Shown here: piece by piece, positions 11,918 to 25,420 of the stretch | Position numbering within the stretch: the first letter of the stretch is position 1 | Layout of the letters: each line of letters opens with the position of its first letter | Source: Cucumis sativus | Taxonomy: Eukaryota > Streptophyta > Magnoliopsida > Cucurbitales > Cucurbitaceae | Length of the DNA stretch: 64,000 nucleotides | Assembly (NCBI RefSeq): GCF_000004075.3 | Contig: NC_026655.2 | Location: 8,494,001 to 8,558,000 of the forward strand | Direction: 5' to 3' | Notes under the pieces: generated by a model | What the model was told of the DNA's origin: nothing | The model's input: only the letters and a program-made list of their open reading frames with translations | Database searches by the model: none | Translations under genes and position numbers: made by a program

Positions 11918-13953
11918 ATGGCTGTGTCCACCACGTTACCGGTTGGCAATAATAATGGTGGAACCAGGAGTGTAGAGATCTCCAGTTTTGCTACACAAGT
12001 GGTACTCGGACGATGGTTTGCTCTTTTTGCTTCCTTCCTCGTAATGACTGGCGCCGGTGGCTTTTATTTGTTTGCTTATTTCTCTAAAGACATCAAAGAA
12101 ACGCTCAAATGTGACCAAACTACACTCAACAAGATCGGTTTTTACAAAGACCTTGGATCCAACATCGGCATTATCTCTGGCTTTATGGCCGAGGTCGCTC
12201 CGCCTTGGAGCCTTCTCCTTCTCGCCTCTGCCGTTAACTTCATCGGCTACTTCAAGATATGGGAAGGCGTCGTCGGAAGAGTCGTGAACCCGACCGTTGA
12301 GTACTTCTGCTTTTACATAACAGTTGGGGGAAACTCTCAAATCCTAGCCAATACAGGTACTTAATCTCTCCATGCAAATGCACTCTAAAGTTTAAATTTT
12401 TTTAGTTATGTTTAAATTCTAGCTATTACATTCTTTTGCCCCAAACTTTCTAAGTAAGAAACAATTTTTGCTGGAGATACTTTATGATTTATACTGAGAT
12501 TTATCCCTCATCGTGAATTAGTTATCATATTCTTCCAATATATCTATAAATAAAATTGCAACTCACTTTTCATAAATTCTCACTAACATTTTTGTTGTTG
12601 GATTCAATTTGAACAGTTGTGTTAGTGACTTGCGTGAAGAACTTCCCAGAAAGAAGAGGAGTAATCTTAGGACTTTTAAAAGGATTCTTGGGAATAGGTG
12701 GAGCTGTTCTAACCCAAATTCACTATGCAATTTATGGCCATGAAACCAAGTCTATCATTCTCTTAATCGCTTGGTTCCCTTCTTTAATTACTCTTCTTTT
12801 TGCTTTCACAATCAGAGAAATCAGGGTAGTAAAACATCCAAATGAATTTAGAGTCTTCTTTCACTTTCTCTTTGTTTCTCTCATTCTTCCCTTCTTTCTC
12901 TTCATCTTAATCATCCTTCAAGGAAGAGTTCATTTCGATCAGTTAGCCTACACCTTCGTCGTCGTCGCAATCATGGGTTTGCTCTTAACTCCCCTCTTTA
13001 TTGCCATTAGAGAAGAACTTGTTCAATGGAATCTTACCAAGATCACTCAGTTAGTTAAATCTCAAACCATCACTCAGAAACGCCTCACTTCAATTTCCCC
13101 TCCTACACCAAAAACCACTTCCTTTTTCGAAAACATTTTTGATAAACCCGAACGAGGAGAAGATTACACTTTTCTTCAAGCCGTTATGAGTATTGATATG
13201 TTCATTTTATATTTGACAATGATCATTGGGATTGGTTCAAGCTTTACAGCCATGGATAACCTTGCCCAAATTGGTGAATCTCAACGCTACTCAACTGAAT
13301 CCATTGATTTAATCATTTCGATGGCTAGTATTTTCAACTTCTTGGGTCGAATCTTTTCCGGGTTCGCTTCCGAAATCTTGTTAGAGAAGTTCAAATTCCC
13401 TAGACCACTGATGCTAACTTTCACTCTTTTGGTCTCTTGTATTGGAAATATCTTAGTAGCATTTCCTTTCCATCATTCACTCTACGTTGCATCAATCTTA
13501 ATTGGGTTTTGCTTAGGTTCGCAAATCCCGTTATATTTCGCCATGATTTCGGAGATTTTCGGTCTCAAACATTACTCTTTGTTGTATAATTTTGGGCAAC
13601 TGTCTTGTCCAGTTGGGAGTTATATATTGAATGTGTTAGTGGCTGGGAGATTCTATGATGAAGAAGCTAAAACGATCAATGGTAATTCAATTTATCTTAC
13701 ATGCAAAGGGGAATTCTGTTATAGAAATTCTTTTGCTATTTTGACTGGGATGTCATTGGTGGGAGCTGTGATTTCATTGATTTTGGTGAAGAGAACAAAT
13801 GAGTTTTATAAAGGAGACATATACAGGAAATTTAGAGAAGATATGGATTCATTGAAGTCTGAAGTCGAACTTTATAGAATTGATACTAAGAGTGAAATTG
13901 ATAGTGTCAATGTTTGTAGACAAACTACTGATACCTCCTCCATGAGATTATGA
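11918..13953 (+). CDS. NFD4/nodulin-like MFS transporter, two exons (copy B)
   Basis: This is a polytopic membrane transporter of the nodulin-like/NFD4 family with unknown substrate. Exon 1 is 11918-12356 and exon 2 is 12617-13953, separated by a 260-bp GT-AG intron in phase 1 at the same codon as in copy A. The product is 591 residues. It shows VLGRWFALFASFLVMTGAGG near residues 29-48, FYKDLGSN, NFPERRG directly after the intron, DKPERGEDYTFLQA before the second half, and NEFYKGDIYRKFREDM after the last helix. Similarity to copy A runs from end to end, so the two are diverged duplicates in opposite orientation. The start is the first ATG after a pyrimidine-rich leader. No defect is visible. 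Confidence 0.93.
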
Positions 13954-15699
13954 TTTTTGTTCCATTCCTTCATCAAAGTTCCATGGACGAATGTGGAACA
14001 CGAAATTCTTTTTCATTGGTTATACCACAAATATATGTAAATAGGAGCAGTTGCAAATATAGGTTAAACATACTTGATTTCTGTTTTTTCAGAAACAATA
14101 CATTTTGTAATATCTATGTTTCTATTTCTTTTATCTTTAAACATAATTTTTGTCTCTCTAAAACATCTCTTCCTCCCTCTTTTAATAAATTGCTATCAAA
14201 CATCCTTCATTGGTTTCTGTTCTTTAGAAACAAAAATGTAAAATGAAGTTATCAAACATATGTATTTTTTTTTCCAGAAGGACAAACCAAAATGGGAAAA
14301 GTGAAAATTGAAAAAAACTAAAAACCATACTGCTAAAGTGCCATTAAAGGTAAAACATAACTTAAAAACGATTGCCAAAACATTTAATTAAGTTAATCCC
14401 ATAAATGTATAACTAAACGATAATCATTCCATTCTAACATTATGAATCCATTACACTTAAACTCATTTCTTGATGTATAAATATAAACTCCAACATTAGA
14501 TTTTACGAGATCGAAAATAGATTTGAACAAAACCAAAACTGCTAATCAAAATTAATTTGTTTTCCAAAAACAAAACTAAAAAGTTTAAGCCAATTATTTA
14601 ATATTTAAATTTCTAAAGCATTCACACAACATTATGCCCAAAAGAAAGGTTTGATAGAGTTAGTTAATGTTATAATTAATGAAAAATCTTAGAGATGATA
14701 GGTGATTTAAATGTGTAAGATCTAGAGTTGAAAGGGGTCAATGAGAAGGGTAACACTAATCGGGCTCAACAACAGCAATGTATTTCAAATTCATCAAAGA
14801 TTGTAAACGACGTGAAGGCAAGGGCTCAACAATGATGTTGTATTGTTGGACATTGACCAGCAAGACAACAGGGGGAATGTTGATAAGTGCTCAACAGCAC
14901 GAAGCCAAGACCTTGAACTGAATGTGAAAACTTGATGGCAATCTTTCACTATTGCAAATCGATTGACCAACTATGATGACAACGCTAACCAAGGCTCAAT
15001 AGCACAAAGGAAATGACTCGTCATTGATATTAGATACAGATGTACATCTTCAAGTATTTGTTGATTGATGAAATATTTTTATTCATCAAAATCTAATCGT
15101 ATGTTGATGAACTGAAGATTTAATAGATTTGTTTATTGATATCTCATACACTAATAAAACGTTGTACTTCTGTCAATTGGCATACCTTACAACTTTTATA
15201 TATTATTGCTATACTAAAAAAAATTGATAGGATTTAAATACATTAGTAGAAATAGTATATCAAAATTTACACTTACAATCTCTTGTTGACAAATTTTACT
15301 GATATATTAGTGTATGTATTTAGTATATCAACATAGCTGTTTGAGTTGTTTCCTTTTAGTAAATCAAAGTGAGTATTGAATATCTGTCATAATCAATATA
15401 TGTCACAATGGATTTATTTTAAATTTAGTATAGCAATAGTTAGAATATCTTAAATCAAAGAAGGGGAAAAAACCCTACAAATCAAACCAAAAAAAAGAAA
15501 GAAAATACAAATCTATTCTTATTAAATCCCTTGTTTTCAGATTCTAATGTTCAGTAAGTATGTGAACCATTGACATGACTAATTTTTATCAAATCTTCAT
15601 AACATACCATGCTCAATATTTTAAAATGAACCTGTTTCATTCAACCTACCAGCCCGATTAGACCGACTTTTGGATGGCAAGAAGGAAAACTACACAAAA
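13954..15699. other. Intergenic region with an unexplained GGCTCAACA-rich block
   Basis: No gene is visible. From about 14720 to 15060 the composition changes, and the word GGCTCAACA or a near variant recurs several times in a less AT-rich block, which suggests a decayed repeat of unknown class. At 15065-15089 an inverted repeat (TTGATGAA, 9-bp spacer, TTCATCAA) could form a small hairpin. The right end is downstream sequence of the minus-strand SIEL-like gene. Confidence 0.45.
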
Positions 15700-18600
15700 T
15701 CAACCTTTGTGGATCATGGAGAGATAAACTTCCTTCTCTTTACAAATGTAAGCTAGATCACATTTTGGACCTCCACGACGTTCATTAACTTCAGCATTCT
15801 CAAACCAACATTCAAGTCCTATACAAATCCTAGCTATAAAAGAAGAAGCTTTAGGCGTTCTATAGAATGGAACAGTATACATAAATTCTCTAACCTCATC
15901 ACAACCCCCTAAAGAAAGGAAATCCAAAAAGACAAACTGACTTGTCACGTTATCCATAGTGATTCTAAACCACAACTTCCTCTCACTTGGAACATTGTGT
16001 AGGATAATTTGGCAAGGAATACCAACAGGGAGTCCTGGAACAAAATAGAGAGGTTTCTCATAGTTGTTATCAGAAATGACTAGTTCTGCTTTGATGTGCT
16101 TAAGTTCTTCTGAAATTTCTAGATGGCCAAGGGTGAAAGATTTTAGCATTTCTCTCAAATCAAGTGAGCTGCAAAGAGATTTAGGAGTAATGGTGCCCAA
16201 GTTCGACAATGATCTTTGAACTTCACATACAAAAGTTGATGGCTCTTTACATTCTTCCTTAAGGAGATGTTGTATGTTGGAAGCTATGGTTGACAACTTT
16301 CTCAAAGCTGTGAGATGACAGCAAACTTCTCCATTAGACAATCTTAGTATACAAGTGACCAACATCAGTTCTAAGATATGTTGTTCTTCTTCTTTAGTGA
16401 GTCCAGTGAATCTACTTCTCAACTCTTTCAGCCCCCTTTCTAGTTTTCCTAATAGGAACCCCCATTCTCCAGTTCTACGAGGATAACTACGTTTTGACGA
16501 CATCAAACTCCATACCTTTGCAACTAGTTTCAGTATCTTGAGATACTGCAAAGTAAAAGCTAAAGCACCATTGTATTTGTTTGTTCCATACGTGAATACT
16601 CCCAAAGCTTCCTTGCAGAACCTGAACTCCAAAAAAATGCAGAAGTTAAACCAAAGATTGAATTTATATTACTCGTCTGAAAAGGATAAGGTTGAGGAAC
16701 TAAAGAGAACAAAATAATCATAATACTAATAATAAATCAACATATTTCGAATGGTTATTAGAATAAAAGCAAGCCTCGTTTTGATGTTGGAAGCTTTGGG
16801 ATCAAAAGGCAGAACAAAAACTTCAATGATCATTGAACACTCCATTGTTTCTTTCCAAACTAAGAACAAAATTTACGAGCTCAAAATTTTCAGGTAAATC
16901 ATATTGATTAATTTTAAAAATAAATAGTGACTTTATCGTAGATTTTTAACAAAAGCTTCATAGTAGTACCATGTCTAAAGAACAAGTCATTTGAAGTATG
17001 AACTCAAAACCAGTTAGACAAAGAACTGATCTACAAACCTCAAAGTCCTTAAAGCTTCATGCAAAACTCCTGATTGTATGAGTGGCCAAATATCTTGCAC
17101 CTTTAAGAGGATGGTCTTGACAGATTCTATGGCATCATCGTCTTTCTGCTGCTGCTCATGGATCATTGCAGGTATCTTAAGGGAGGCAATAGCAGGTATG
17201 TCGTTGACAGAACTACCACATGTAGCCGAGCATGAGACTCCCTCTGAATTAAACCCCAGATCAGATAATCCAATGTGTTTACTGTTGTGCAGCAAGTAAG
17301 CAAAAATGGTGCTTTGATCCATAATGTCGCCCAAAGCATGAGAGATCCTTCCAAGCAATGTAGCTGCATAAGAAAATATTCTTGGTGGAATCCTAAGAGT
17401 ATGATTGTCCGAAGCAAGAGCTGAAATAGCTAGAACAATGTATGCAATCACCTTCACACTATCGAATTCAAGTTTCCCTTCAGATTTTGGGTCTATCTGA
17501 AGCGAAGCACAAGTACAAGAGAGTTAACAGCATCATCATCATCCATTTAGCTTCACAAATTTTATTAGAAACAATTTCACTGATTGAATGAAATATCGAA
17601 AGATACAAACGAAGCCTAATCAAAGAGCATATAAAAGACGTTTCCAATTTTTAACAAGGAAAGAAAAACTATGACTATTTACAGCTGGTATATATAGTTA
17701 GCTTTCTAGTTTCTATTAATATACATAAAACAATGAAATAAAAATATGGCACAAATGCACTACTTAAAACAAGATTAAGCAATAATGGCTGAAAGTTAAT
17801 CCTCAATGAATATTTCAAGTCTGTCTTGCACAAATTGAATCTGGTTCGTTTAACTAGACATCAGCTTTTAAAAATATAAAGAGATATTTTTAAAATCAAA
17901 CTAGTAACTTAATCAAGAGCTTACACTATTGACTAGAATCTCTTATAACATTGAAGTTGAAAGTTAATACAGCACAAAAGAACCAAACTAACCTGTTCAG
18001 AAACATCCTTGATAATGCAGTCAACCATATTTAAATGATTCTGACCCATATGAAACAGCACAGAGAGCACATCAGACTCATCCTAGCAATTAACGAAGTT
18101 GACAAGGGCATGTCAATAAGCTTGAAATTATGTTGGATGTAGATTCTATTTCTGGAAAGGAATTGACATAGTAAAAAAAATATAGAAATTAAAAACAATA
18201 ACATAAAGGAAGAAGGAATACAAGGGATGGATCAAGAGAGATCAAAAACCTGTGGGTATGATTCTAAACTTTCGAGAAGACCATTAAAAGACAATTGAAA
18301 TGTCACCAAATCTGGCAACTTCACTAATTTAAGAAGTTTCCTTAAAGCAGATCTTACGTGACCATCGTTGTCTTTTAAAGCATTAAGAAACTGCAAAGCA
18401 AACCCCAACAATGATAAGAATAATATGAACCGAATACAGACATAGTTCTTTATACTCACAACTTAAGCATTAACAAAATAAATTGATTCATGGGATGACT
18501 TAACGTGCGGTGAGGTGAATAGCTTAGTATGATATCGAACATTTCAAACTTGAAACAGTAAACTACTACAGACACAAAAGTTATATACATATACGATCAT

Positions 18601-21275
18601 TTATACCTTAGACTGCTATCAATGAACACCTATTATGAGTAACCGAAATGCTCTGAAACATAGAACAAGGATTGGTTATACCATGTGCATATGAGCTTCT
18701 TGCAATTTCAAACAATTGGACATTGCCATATGATGTAATGTTTCCAAAGCTTGCAAGCGGACAGAAACTGAATCATCATTCAGCATATCCATCAATAAGC
18801 TTAAGGCCTCGCCAGCGAATTTAGTTGATAGGATGATCAAATTAAACAAAGCATCGCATGCAGACCTGCGCACCTTGAGATTGAGACAATGTCAATATCA
18901 TGATCACATCTAGTCGCAGAAACGTTTATATGATAAGGAGCATATACAATTTACTCATTTGGAAAGTCTTAACTTAGAAGACAGGCGTTCAATCCATAAA
19001 GCTTCTATTCATTTCTCTCTTGAAAAAGCTAGTGCTTGTTCACTTAAAAACATGAAAGGCTCCTATGTAATAAAACAATAAGTTTGCTGGAAAGTCCGTA
19101 CCATCATGGTATTGGTATGGTGCTGAAACAACTATCATTGACGACCTCGATATAAAAGATGAGAAAAGTACAAGATTAAAGTTTGAAATGCAAACTATGC
19201 CACGAGTTATGATTGATTACAAGTATGGTGGAGACTAGAGATCATAAACTATCTACAATATTTGAGATATAGAGGTATGTTTCAATCAAAACATGCATAC
19301 TATTGAAAAAGATAAAGCTAAATAACACCAAGTTACGTGGAAATCTTAGTACAGGGAGAAAAACCATGATCAAACTTTTCTTATTATTTTCTCATGAATG
19401 AAATAATACAAGGGGGAAGAAATAATAGGCAACAAGAGCCCTGACAAAGAAGGAAAGAAACTAGGGTATAATAATTTACGTAAATACCCTTGGGCTTTCA
19501 AAATACAACAAGCCCAAACTTTCTAACACATACCAACATAAGTTACCTGATAGAACTCATCTTCTATGCCATGCACAAAAGCCCCAGCAACATTCAACGC
19601 CAACAGTTCTAATTGATCCGTAGAGCATTGAACAAGAGATTTTTTACCCTTGAAGATACTCAAGACTCTCTTGGACACACTTTGTAAAAGAAGATCCTCG
19701 GAAACAATTTCCAACCTCCTTATTGCATCAAATGCATTAACCCTGACCTTCATGTTCATATCTCTCGTCATGGAACAAAGCTGATATTACCAATATAAAC
19801 AACCAATACAAACATATCAGAAAAGGCACTTTAAACCTACAAGTTCAAAATTCAAAGCATTCACTTTAAGACTCGATACAGAGGAAGAACTTCAGTTGGC
19901 ATGGGAAAATAGTGATGATCATTTCCTTAAAGATCTCCTAAGGAAATGTGACATGTGGACATACAACACTATTCAAAATGGAAAGTTTTAAGCACTAGAA
20001 CTGAGAGAGATGAACATGGAAAAGAGAAAGCATATCTGAAGTTGCACACAACCAAGGGAGTTAAATACCTAAGAAAAAGTTAATCCATCACTAGCAAATA
20101 ACAGAAAGAATATCAAGACACAACACAGGACTAGGTCCAAGTAAGTTTCACTCGATCTGCACACCACAAGAATGCTATCCGAAATATTTTTCCCAACTAT
20201 GAACAGTAACAGAATGAGTATCCATACATGAACATTAAAAAAACAGGGATACTCGTGAATGTGTGAAAAATCCACAATGTATAATCTAAGCTTTTCAATT
20301 TTTTCTTCAATATTCCTGAATAAATAAATGGAATGTATATTCTCAACCAAATATTCAAAATCCAGTGTTGCAATAATGATGTCATAAAAAAAATGGAACA
20401 GACCAATAGATAGAAAGAAAACAGGTTTCCAGACAAAAAGCAACCTAACAGAGTTTAGGAGAAAAATACTACGGCATATTGTTCCAGACAAGAATGATAA
20501 GTTAAAAAAAAAACAACCTAAACAAAGGATTACAAATTTTTCAATGAATGAATTTCAAAAATCCAATCAACAGTGTGTTAAATTTAAACTTACATTAACG
20601 AATATTTCATCAAACAACTGTTGCTTCCTCTCTGGACTATGCGCCGCAAGCATTAGACCCCAAGTTATGACCTGGATCAATCGTTAAGAGCTATTACTAA
20701 TAGAGGAATGTGATATTCTGTCAATGCGAGAGTGTGGTGGCTTTGATCTCAATAATTAAAAAATTAAGTCTATTGACTGGAAATTATCATCAATTCATCA
20801 AACACCTACACATACATCAAATAATGGACCATAAATCTTAAGGAAATGTGACTTACTACCAAAACAAAATGATTTCACCAAATTTTTTGTTTAATAAAAG
20901 AAAAGAAACAATGGTGAGATATCTACAAAACAAGCGACTTACTACGCGTATTGCAGCTGACCTAACACAATCCTCCATGTCATTTAGAAGTTCAATGGCA
21001 CGGCAATAGCAACCTTCAATCATGCTGCCATCCTCAAAAACATTGTTCCCCAAACTCGATAGGCCATCAAGAGCAGCTTTCCTAACATATGGATACGGAT
21101 CCTTCGTAAACCCTAGGAAAACAGTGAATAGCAACGATGGCCTTAATTGGAACTTCTCGGCATTATTGAGAAGCCAAGTCCTGGTGGACACTGAAGGACC
21201 AAAGCAAAGCGAGAGGAATGACTGATCGTCGATTTCGTTAATGGTAGAAATGAGTTCTAGGTCCGGCTCTGCCAT
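15700..21275 (-). CDS. SIEL: SIEL-like ARM-repeat protein, eight exons
   Basis: This is an ARM/HEAT-repeat protein related to Arabidopsis SIEL (SHORT-ROOT INTERACTING EMBRYONIC LETHAL), a factor tied to movement of mobile transcription factors; the family also resembles Integrator subunit 4. The exons are 21275-20943, 20671-20594, 19780-19547, 18873-18682, 18390-18250, 18082-17993, 17496-17039 and 16621-15700. All introns are GT-AG and the joined frame is open for 815 residues. Family landmarks are FLGFTKDPYPYVRKAALDGL near residue 52, GIEDEFYQVRRSACDAL around the exon 3/4 join, LLMDMLNDDSVSVRLQAL, RFTGLTKEEEQHILEL, LYFVPGLPVGIPCQI and a C-terminal YICKEKEVYLS. ARM repeats fill the first 40 percent. 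Compared with my recollection of Arabidopsis SIEL, the N-terminus is shorter by roughly 100 or more residues. The gene may truly be shorter, or an upstream exon may be missed. Confidence 0.87.
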
Positions 21276-22761
21276 TTATTCTGTTAAACAAAGGGTTTGC
21301 TTGGCTTGATTAACTCTGGCACGTCGAGAACAAATTTGATTGTGGTGTGTTTGGTTCCGTCGGCAAGCAAAATAGAGCGAAGGCCGAAGAGTATGCCATT
21401 TTTGCAGGCGGCTATGACAATAGTCGAAGAGAAGTCGTATAACAAAACACAAATATCACCGCACGTAGTGATCCTATAAATGAGTTCGTGTAAGTCATAT
21501 AACACAACATAAATGAAGCACGTAGCATGCTAGCACACAAGTAATTAGACTCTACAAGTAAGAACTAATCAATTGACGTTGTGGAGTGCTTCTAAGCTAT
21601 TCAAAAGACTAATGAAACGATGAAAACAAGGTTTCCCTAAAACCTTAGCTCAAAACTTCATTCAGAGTTGCCCCTAAACCTCAATTCAAATACTGTGAAT
21701 TGGTCCCAAACTACAACCAAGAGAGTTCCCAAGAGTTGCAAAATAGACTTGGAACTTTCAGAATGGTGTTCAAATGAATCCAATAACAACCTAAAGCTAC
21801 AAACAGAGTAGTTCTAAATATATTACAACCTTCACCACATGCAATCTTTGTTTTCAAGTTTCGAACTTCCCTTGGTGGTGGAAAATCTATTGGGTATGCT
21901 TTGGTATATGATTATGCTAAGAATGCAATATACTATGGACCCAAAATAGGAAGACCGTTCTTTGTACCCAAGGAAAGAATTCCATCAAATAATTTCTCTA
22001 AAACTGTAGGTTGAACATAAAAAATGAGAAAATTTGTAGGATAATGTGCTGATTGTAAATGAGGTGACAGTTAGATGACACCAAATAAATTAAACCCACC
22101 AGCGAACAGTGAGAAAGAGAGAGCTGTAAGAAAGAGAGGGAGAAACAGAAACACCCAGCAGCGGCGGTACTGCAGCAACGAGAGATGAAGAAAGGGAGTG
22201 TGATTTCTAACGGGTCGGTCTCGCGTCTCAAGTTCACCAAAATTTGAAGTTTTCTATTTTTTTTCTTTTCTAATTCTTACTACTCCCTAACTTATTAAAA
22301 ATCATTATAATTATATTTGATATATTTGAAATTAATAACTAAACCATTTAATGTATATTTTTATTTTTCAATACTATAAAATATTAACATGCATTTGCAC
22401 GTGTAACGATTGTATTGTTGTCTTTTTATATTTAAATATTACTCAACAAAATAATATATTAATAAAGTAACTTTTTTTAAAGTATAATTGAGTAGGAAAA
22501 TTCAAACTACAAACTTCACGGGGCTAATACACTTTGATATATGAAAAATGAGCTATGTTCTTTTTCACCACTAAGAGTAATTTAAAATGAGATTAAACAA
22601 AATATCGTCGTTTCAATTAAGAAGTAACCATTAATATTATATAGAGAGAAATTTCCTCTTCAACCATAACAATGTGTCTCAAAGCATTTACTTAATTATT
22701 GTTTGTTCTTGATACACTGTAACAATTTTTTGTGAATATCACTCGAAAAAAATCTTAGAAT
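21276..22761. other. Upstream region of the SIEL-like gene
   Basis: No second gene is supported. A 73-codon minus-strand open frame at 21284-21505 lies immediately upstream of the SIEL-like ATG in a different frame. It could be leader sequence, a small upstream frame, or an unrecognised 5' exon. A G/A-rich run at 22107-22155 gives CT-rich sequence on the minus strand, as in many plant leaders. From about 22250 the DNA becomes AT-rich spacer. Confidence 0.4.
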
Positions 22762-23790
22762 TGTTGGAATTTATGTCTTAAAACTCGTAGTTTGTAATCA
22801 TATTCTATTCAATAAAATCGTTATTGATATTATAATCTTAAAGTCAATAAACTAAGACCTCAATACTATTATTGAGTAAACTTGAACTTTATGTAAAGAC
22901 ATAAACGTGGATCAAGTTTTAGTATATAGCCTAAATAGTTTATAGTATACGAATACGGTTGGTCACCTTATTATGGGGACACTATGGATGCAGTCCGCTT
23001 TGTAATTAGTACAAACAATGTGATCCTGAATTGTTCATGTAATGACATGGAAGTTAGGATATCATATGTAAAGAGTTTACATAAAATTGAAACCATGAAA
23101 TAGTCGCTTTTAGGTTATAACACTTTTGACTTTAATAAAATCGACTATTTCGTTTATAGATATTCAGTGTAACTTAATCTTAATCCTTAGCTAATTATGA
23201 ACTCCTTAAGGACGAAATTATTCTTAAATCTGCATAGGTGAAGACAACTCAATAACGCTAGCCCAATAAGTCTTCCATTTTAGGGGTAAGACCAGATGGA
23301 TAACTAGGGACATAGGATGCAAGACAAAATTCCTACCCGTTTTAAGGATATTAGATAGGTTGTTCCCTTAAGGACAAAATTCAAGTCTTGAACAAAGAAT
23401 CTCACTCTCTCATTGGTCTGAAAGGGATTCAGTTTATAGATTGGACCTTAAACCAATTGTTCAATAGTGGATCAGTGAAACTTAAGGAGCAAGATGTAGT
23501 CTTAGGAGTAAAACGGTATTTTGACCTAGTCGACATTACAAACAACCTGTGAATGATTAATTTACTTATCATGGTTATATCATATGGACAAAAATACATC
23601 TCTAGTGAGGGTAGTGCAACTACGAGACTTTAGTGGAATGACACATTAGTTAACGATGTTGATTAACTCGGTCTAAAAGAGTTTAGCCAACTAATCGCGT
23701 ATCTTTAGAGCCCATGATCTATAGGTCCATTAGGTTATTTCGCTAGCTCACACGGAATCAACTTAGAACACTATGATGAAATAATTCGAA
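22762..23790 (+). repeat. LTR-like interspersed repeat, second copy
   Basis: This copy begins TGTTGGAATTTATG and is related through about 1 kb to the insertion at 6590-7570. It shares ACACTATGGATGCAGTCC, CATATGTAAAGAGTTTACATAAAATTG-type text, a TTGGACCTTAAACCAATTG box, TTAGCCAACTAATC, and ends with TCCATTAGGTTATTTCGCTAGCTC. The AT-rich distal half of the first copy is not evident here, so this copy is truncated. No internal coding sequence is present, consistent with a solo LTR or non-autonomous element. Confidence 0.6.
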
Positions 23791-24149
23791 TTAGGTAAAG
23801 AAAGAGAAACCAACTAATATATTTGATATAATCGTCGGTTATAAGCTTAAGATGAGTTTCATGTTTAAATGTGATTTAAATATTAAAAAATATAAACATG
23901 GATTCATATTCGAAAGCTCGGAATTGATGAAATGATCAAAATTCACACATAGTAGAGCAACAATGTATAAAATATAAGTATATAACCAAGGTGGAATTGA
24001 AATTTAACTCTAATGTATAAAATATTATAAAATTAGTTTTCTATCTAAAAACAAAACATAACTGAAAACTACTCAATATTCAACAACAAATCAACAATCA
24101 AAATAAAAGTTCATCCCTAGAGATCAAATTCATCAATTGATCCTCGTCT

Positions 24150-25180
24150 TCATTTTACTCCTTTGTTACACATATACCAATCAGTATCTTCTTCTTCCAA
24201 ATCGAAGTCATCCAAATTTACTTGTTTGCGTTGCGTGGTAAAAGAGGATGAACATGAAACATTAGTCTTTGCTCTAGAATAAAATGATGGTTCTTTTGTT
24301 CCGACAGCTCTTGAAACATCACCCCACGTTAAAGAATCATCGTCAAATACCAACTCATCCTCCTCCTCAGAATTGTCATCCAATCTTCCAATCAACCATT
24401 TGTTACTATCATCAATGTTTTTCAAGGAGATGGAATCAACAATATCTCGTAGGTTGTATCGACGTTTTAATGCTCTGTTGTATTTGATGAACACTAGATT
24501 ATTCAAACGACTTTGAGCAAGCCTATTTTGTTTCTTGCTATGAAGCTGAAAAATTAGAAAGTTACATTGTTAGTGAATCAACAAATTTTGATTCTCATTC
24601 TCAATGTACTTAAGGAAATGAAACGTAACTTGTTCAAACACACTCCAATTACGCTCGCATCCAGAAGCACTACAAGTAAGACCTAAAATTCTCACAACAA
24701 ACTTTTGCAAGTTTTGAGTTGATTGTCCAAAATTATCCCACCATTCCACTATAGGCACAAACAAAAAAAAAATATATTAATAGAAGAGCTTGTTGCTAGT
24801 ATCGTTGAGTAATCGTTTAGTTGAAATTTACCTGGAGATATTTTGTCCCTTTGTTCGATTGCTAAAGGTTGTCCGAATAATGCTTCAACTCTTTTATACT
24901 TGTTTAGTTCTGCAAGTATTTTGTCTTGTACTTCCAATGAAGCAACCATTTTCGTTATGCATGAGTATAGTCCATTAACTATTTCATCATCCTCCTGGAT
25001 GTTAGGATTCAAATTATAGAATGACAGGTTTAAATAATACTCCGCTGCATGCAGAGGACAATGCAACTAAAGCTCCCATTTTTTATCGATTATGGTGAAA
25101 ATGTCCTTGTATTTTTCTTCATTATTATTGAAAGATTTAGCAATAGCTTCATTCTCTATCAATGGCCTCATAAATATATC
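24150..25180 (-). mobile_element. hAT-family transposase fossil, C-terminal part with introns
   Basis: On the minus strand this encodes the end of a plant hAT transposase, including the dimerisation domain. Pieces in order read IAKSFNNNEEKYKDIFTIID, LHCPLHAAEYYLNLSFYN, MVASLEVQDKILAELNKYK, EWWDNFGQSTQNLQKF, ILGLTCSASGCERNWSVFEQ, LHSKKQNRLAQSRLNNLVFIKYN and DDSNKWLIG. Two short introns with correct borders are still visible: one between KISP and VEWWDNF (about 24830 to 24751) and one between SVFEQ and LHSKKQ (about 24632 to 24550). One clear in-frame stop (TAG) sits just before LHCPLHAAE, near 25066. The N-terminal zinc finger and catalytic centre are missing and no terminal inverted repeats were found. 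It is a truncated relic. Confidence 0.82.
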
Positions 25181-25420
25181 TCATAGGTGGCCGATAAATT
25201 TGTATGGCTGATAGACCAAAATTTGCAACATGGTCTATCGATGGTGATAGACTTCTATCATGAATAAAATTTGATAAATTTTGTTATATTTGTAAATTTT
25301 TTAAAATGTTACTATATACTTAATTATTTTAAAATTTTGGGCTAAATTTACGAATATCCATTTTAAAAATAATTTATGGGCTAGAAAATAATTTATATTT
25401 TGATTCTAATTGAAGTTTTT
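25180..25420. repeat. MITE-like AT-rich repeat with TCTATC/GATAGA palindromes
   Basis: The segment contains GGTCTATCGATGGTGATAGACTTCTATCATG followed by a TTTGTTATATTTGTAAATTTTTTAAAATG stretch. Related text occurs at 28750-28880, 29080-29420, 52500-52770 and weakly at 60450-60540. The mix of repeated GATAGA/TCTATC words and a TTTGCTATATTTGTAAA box suggests a dispersed non-autonomous DNA element family. Boundaries and inverted termini are unclear. Confidence 0.4.

Noticed and set aside
11936-12340. 134-codon minus-strand frame
   Set aside because: It is antisense to exon 1 of transporter copy B, a mirror of the real coding frame.
20069-20491. 140-codon minus-strand hydrophobic frame inside the SIEL-like gene
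   Set aside because: It falls inside the intron between 20593 and 19781, and its hydrophobicity reflects T-rich intron sequence.
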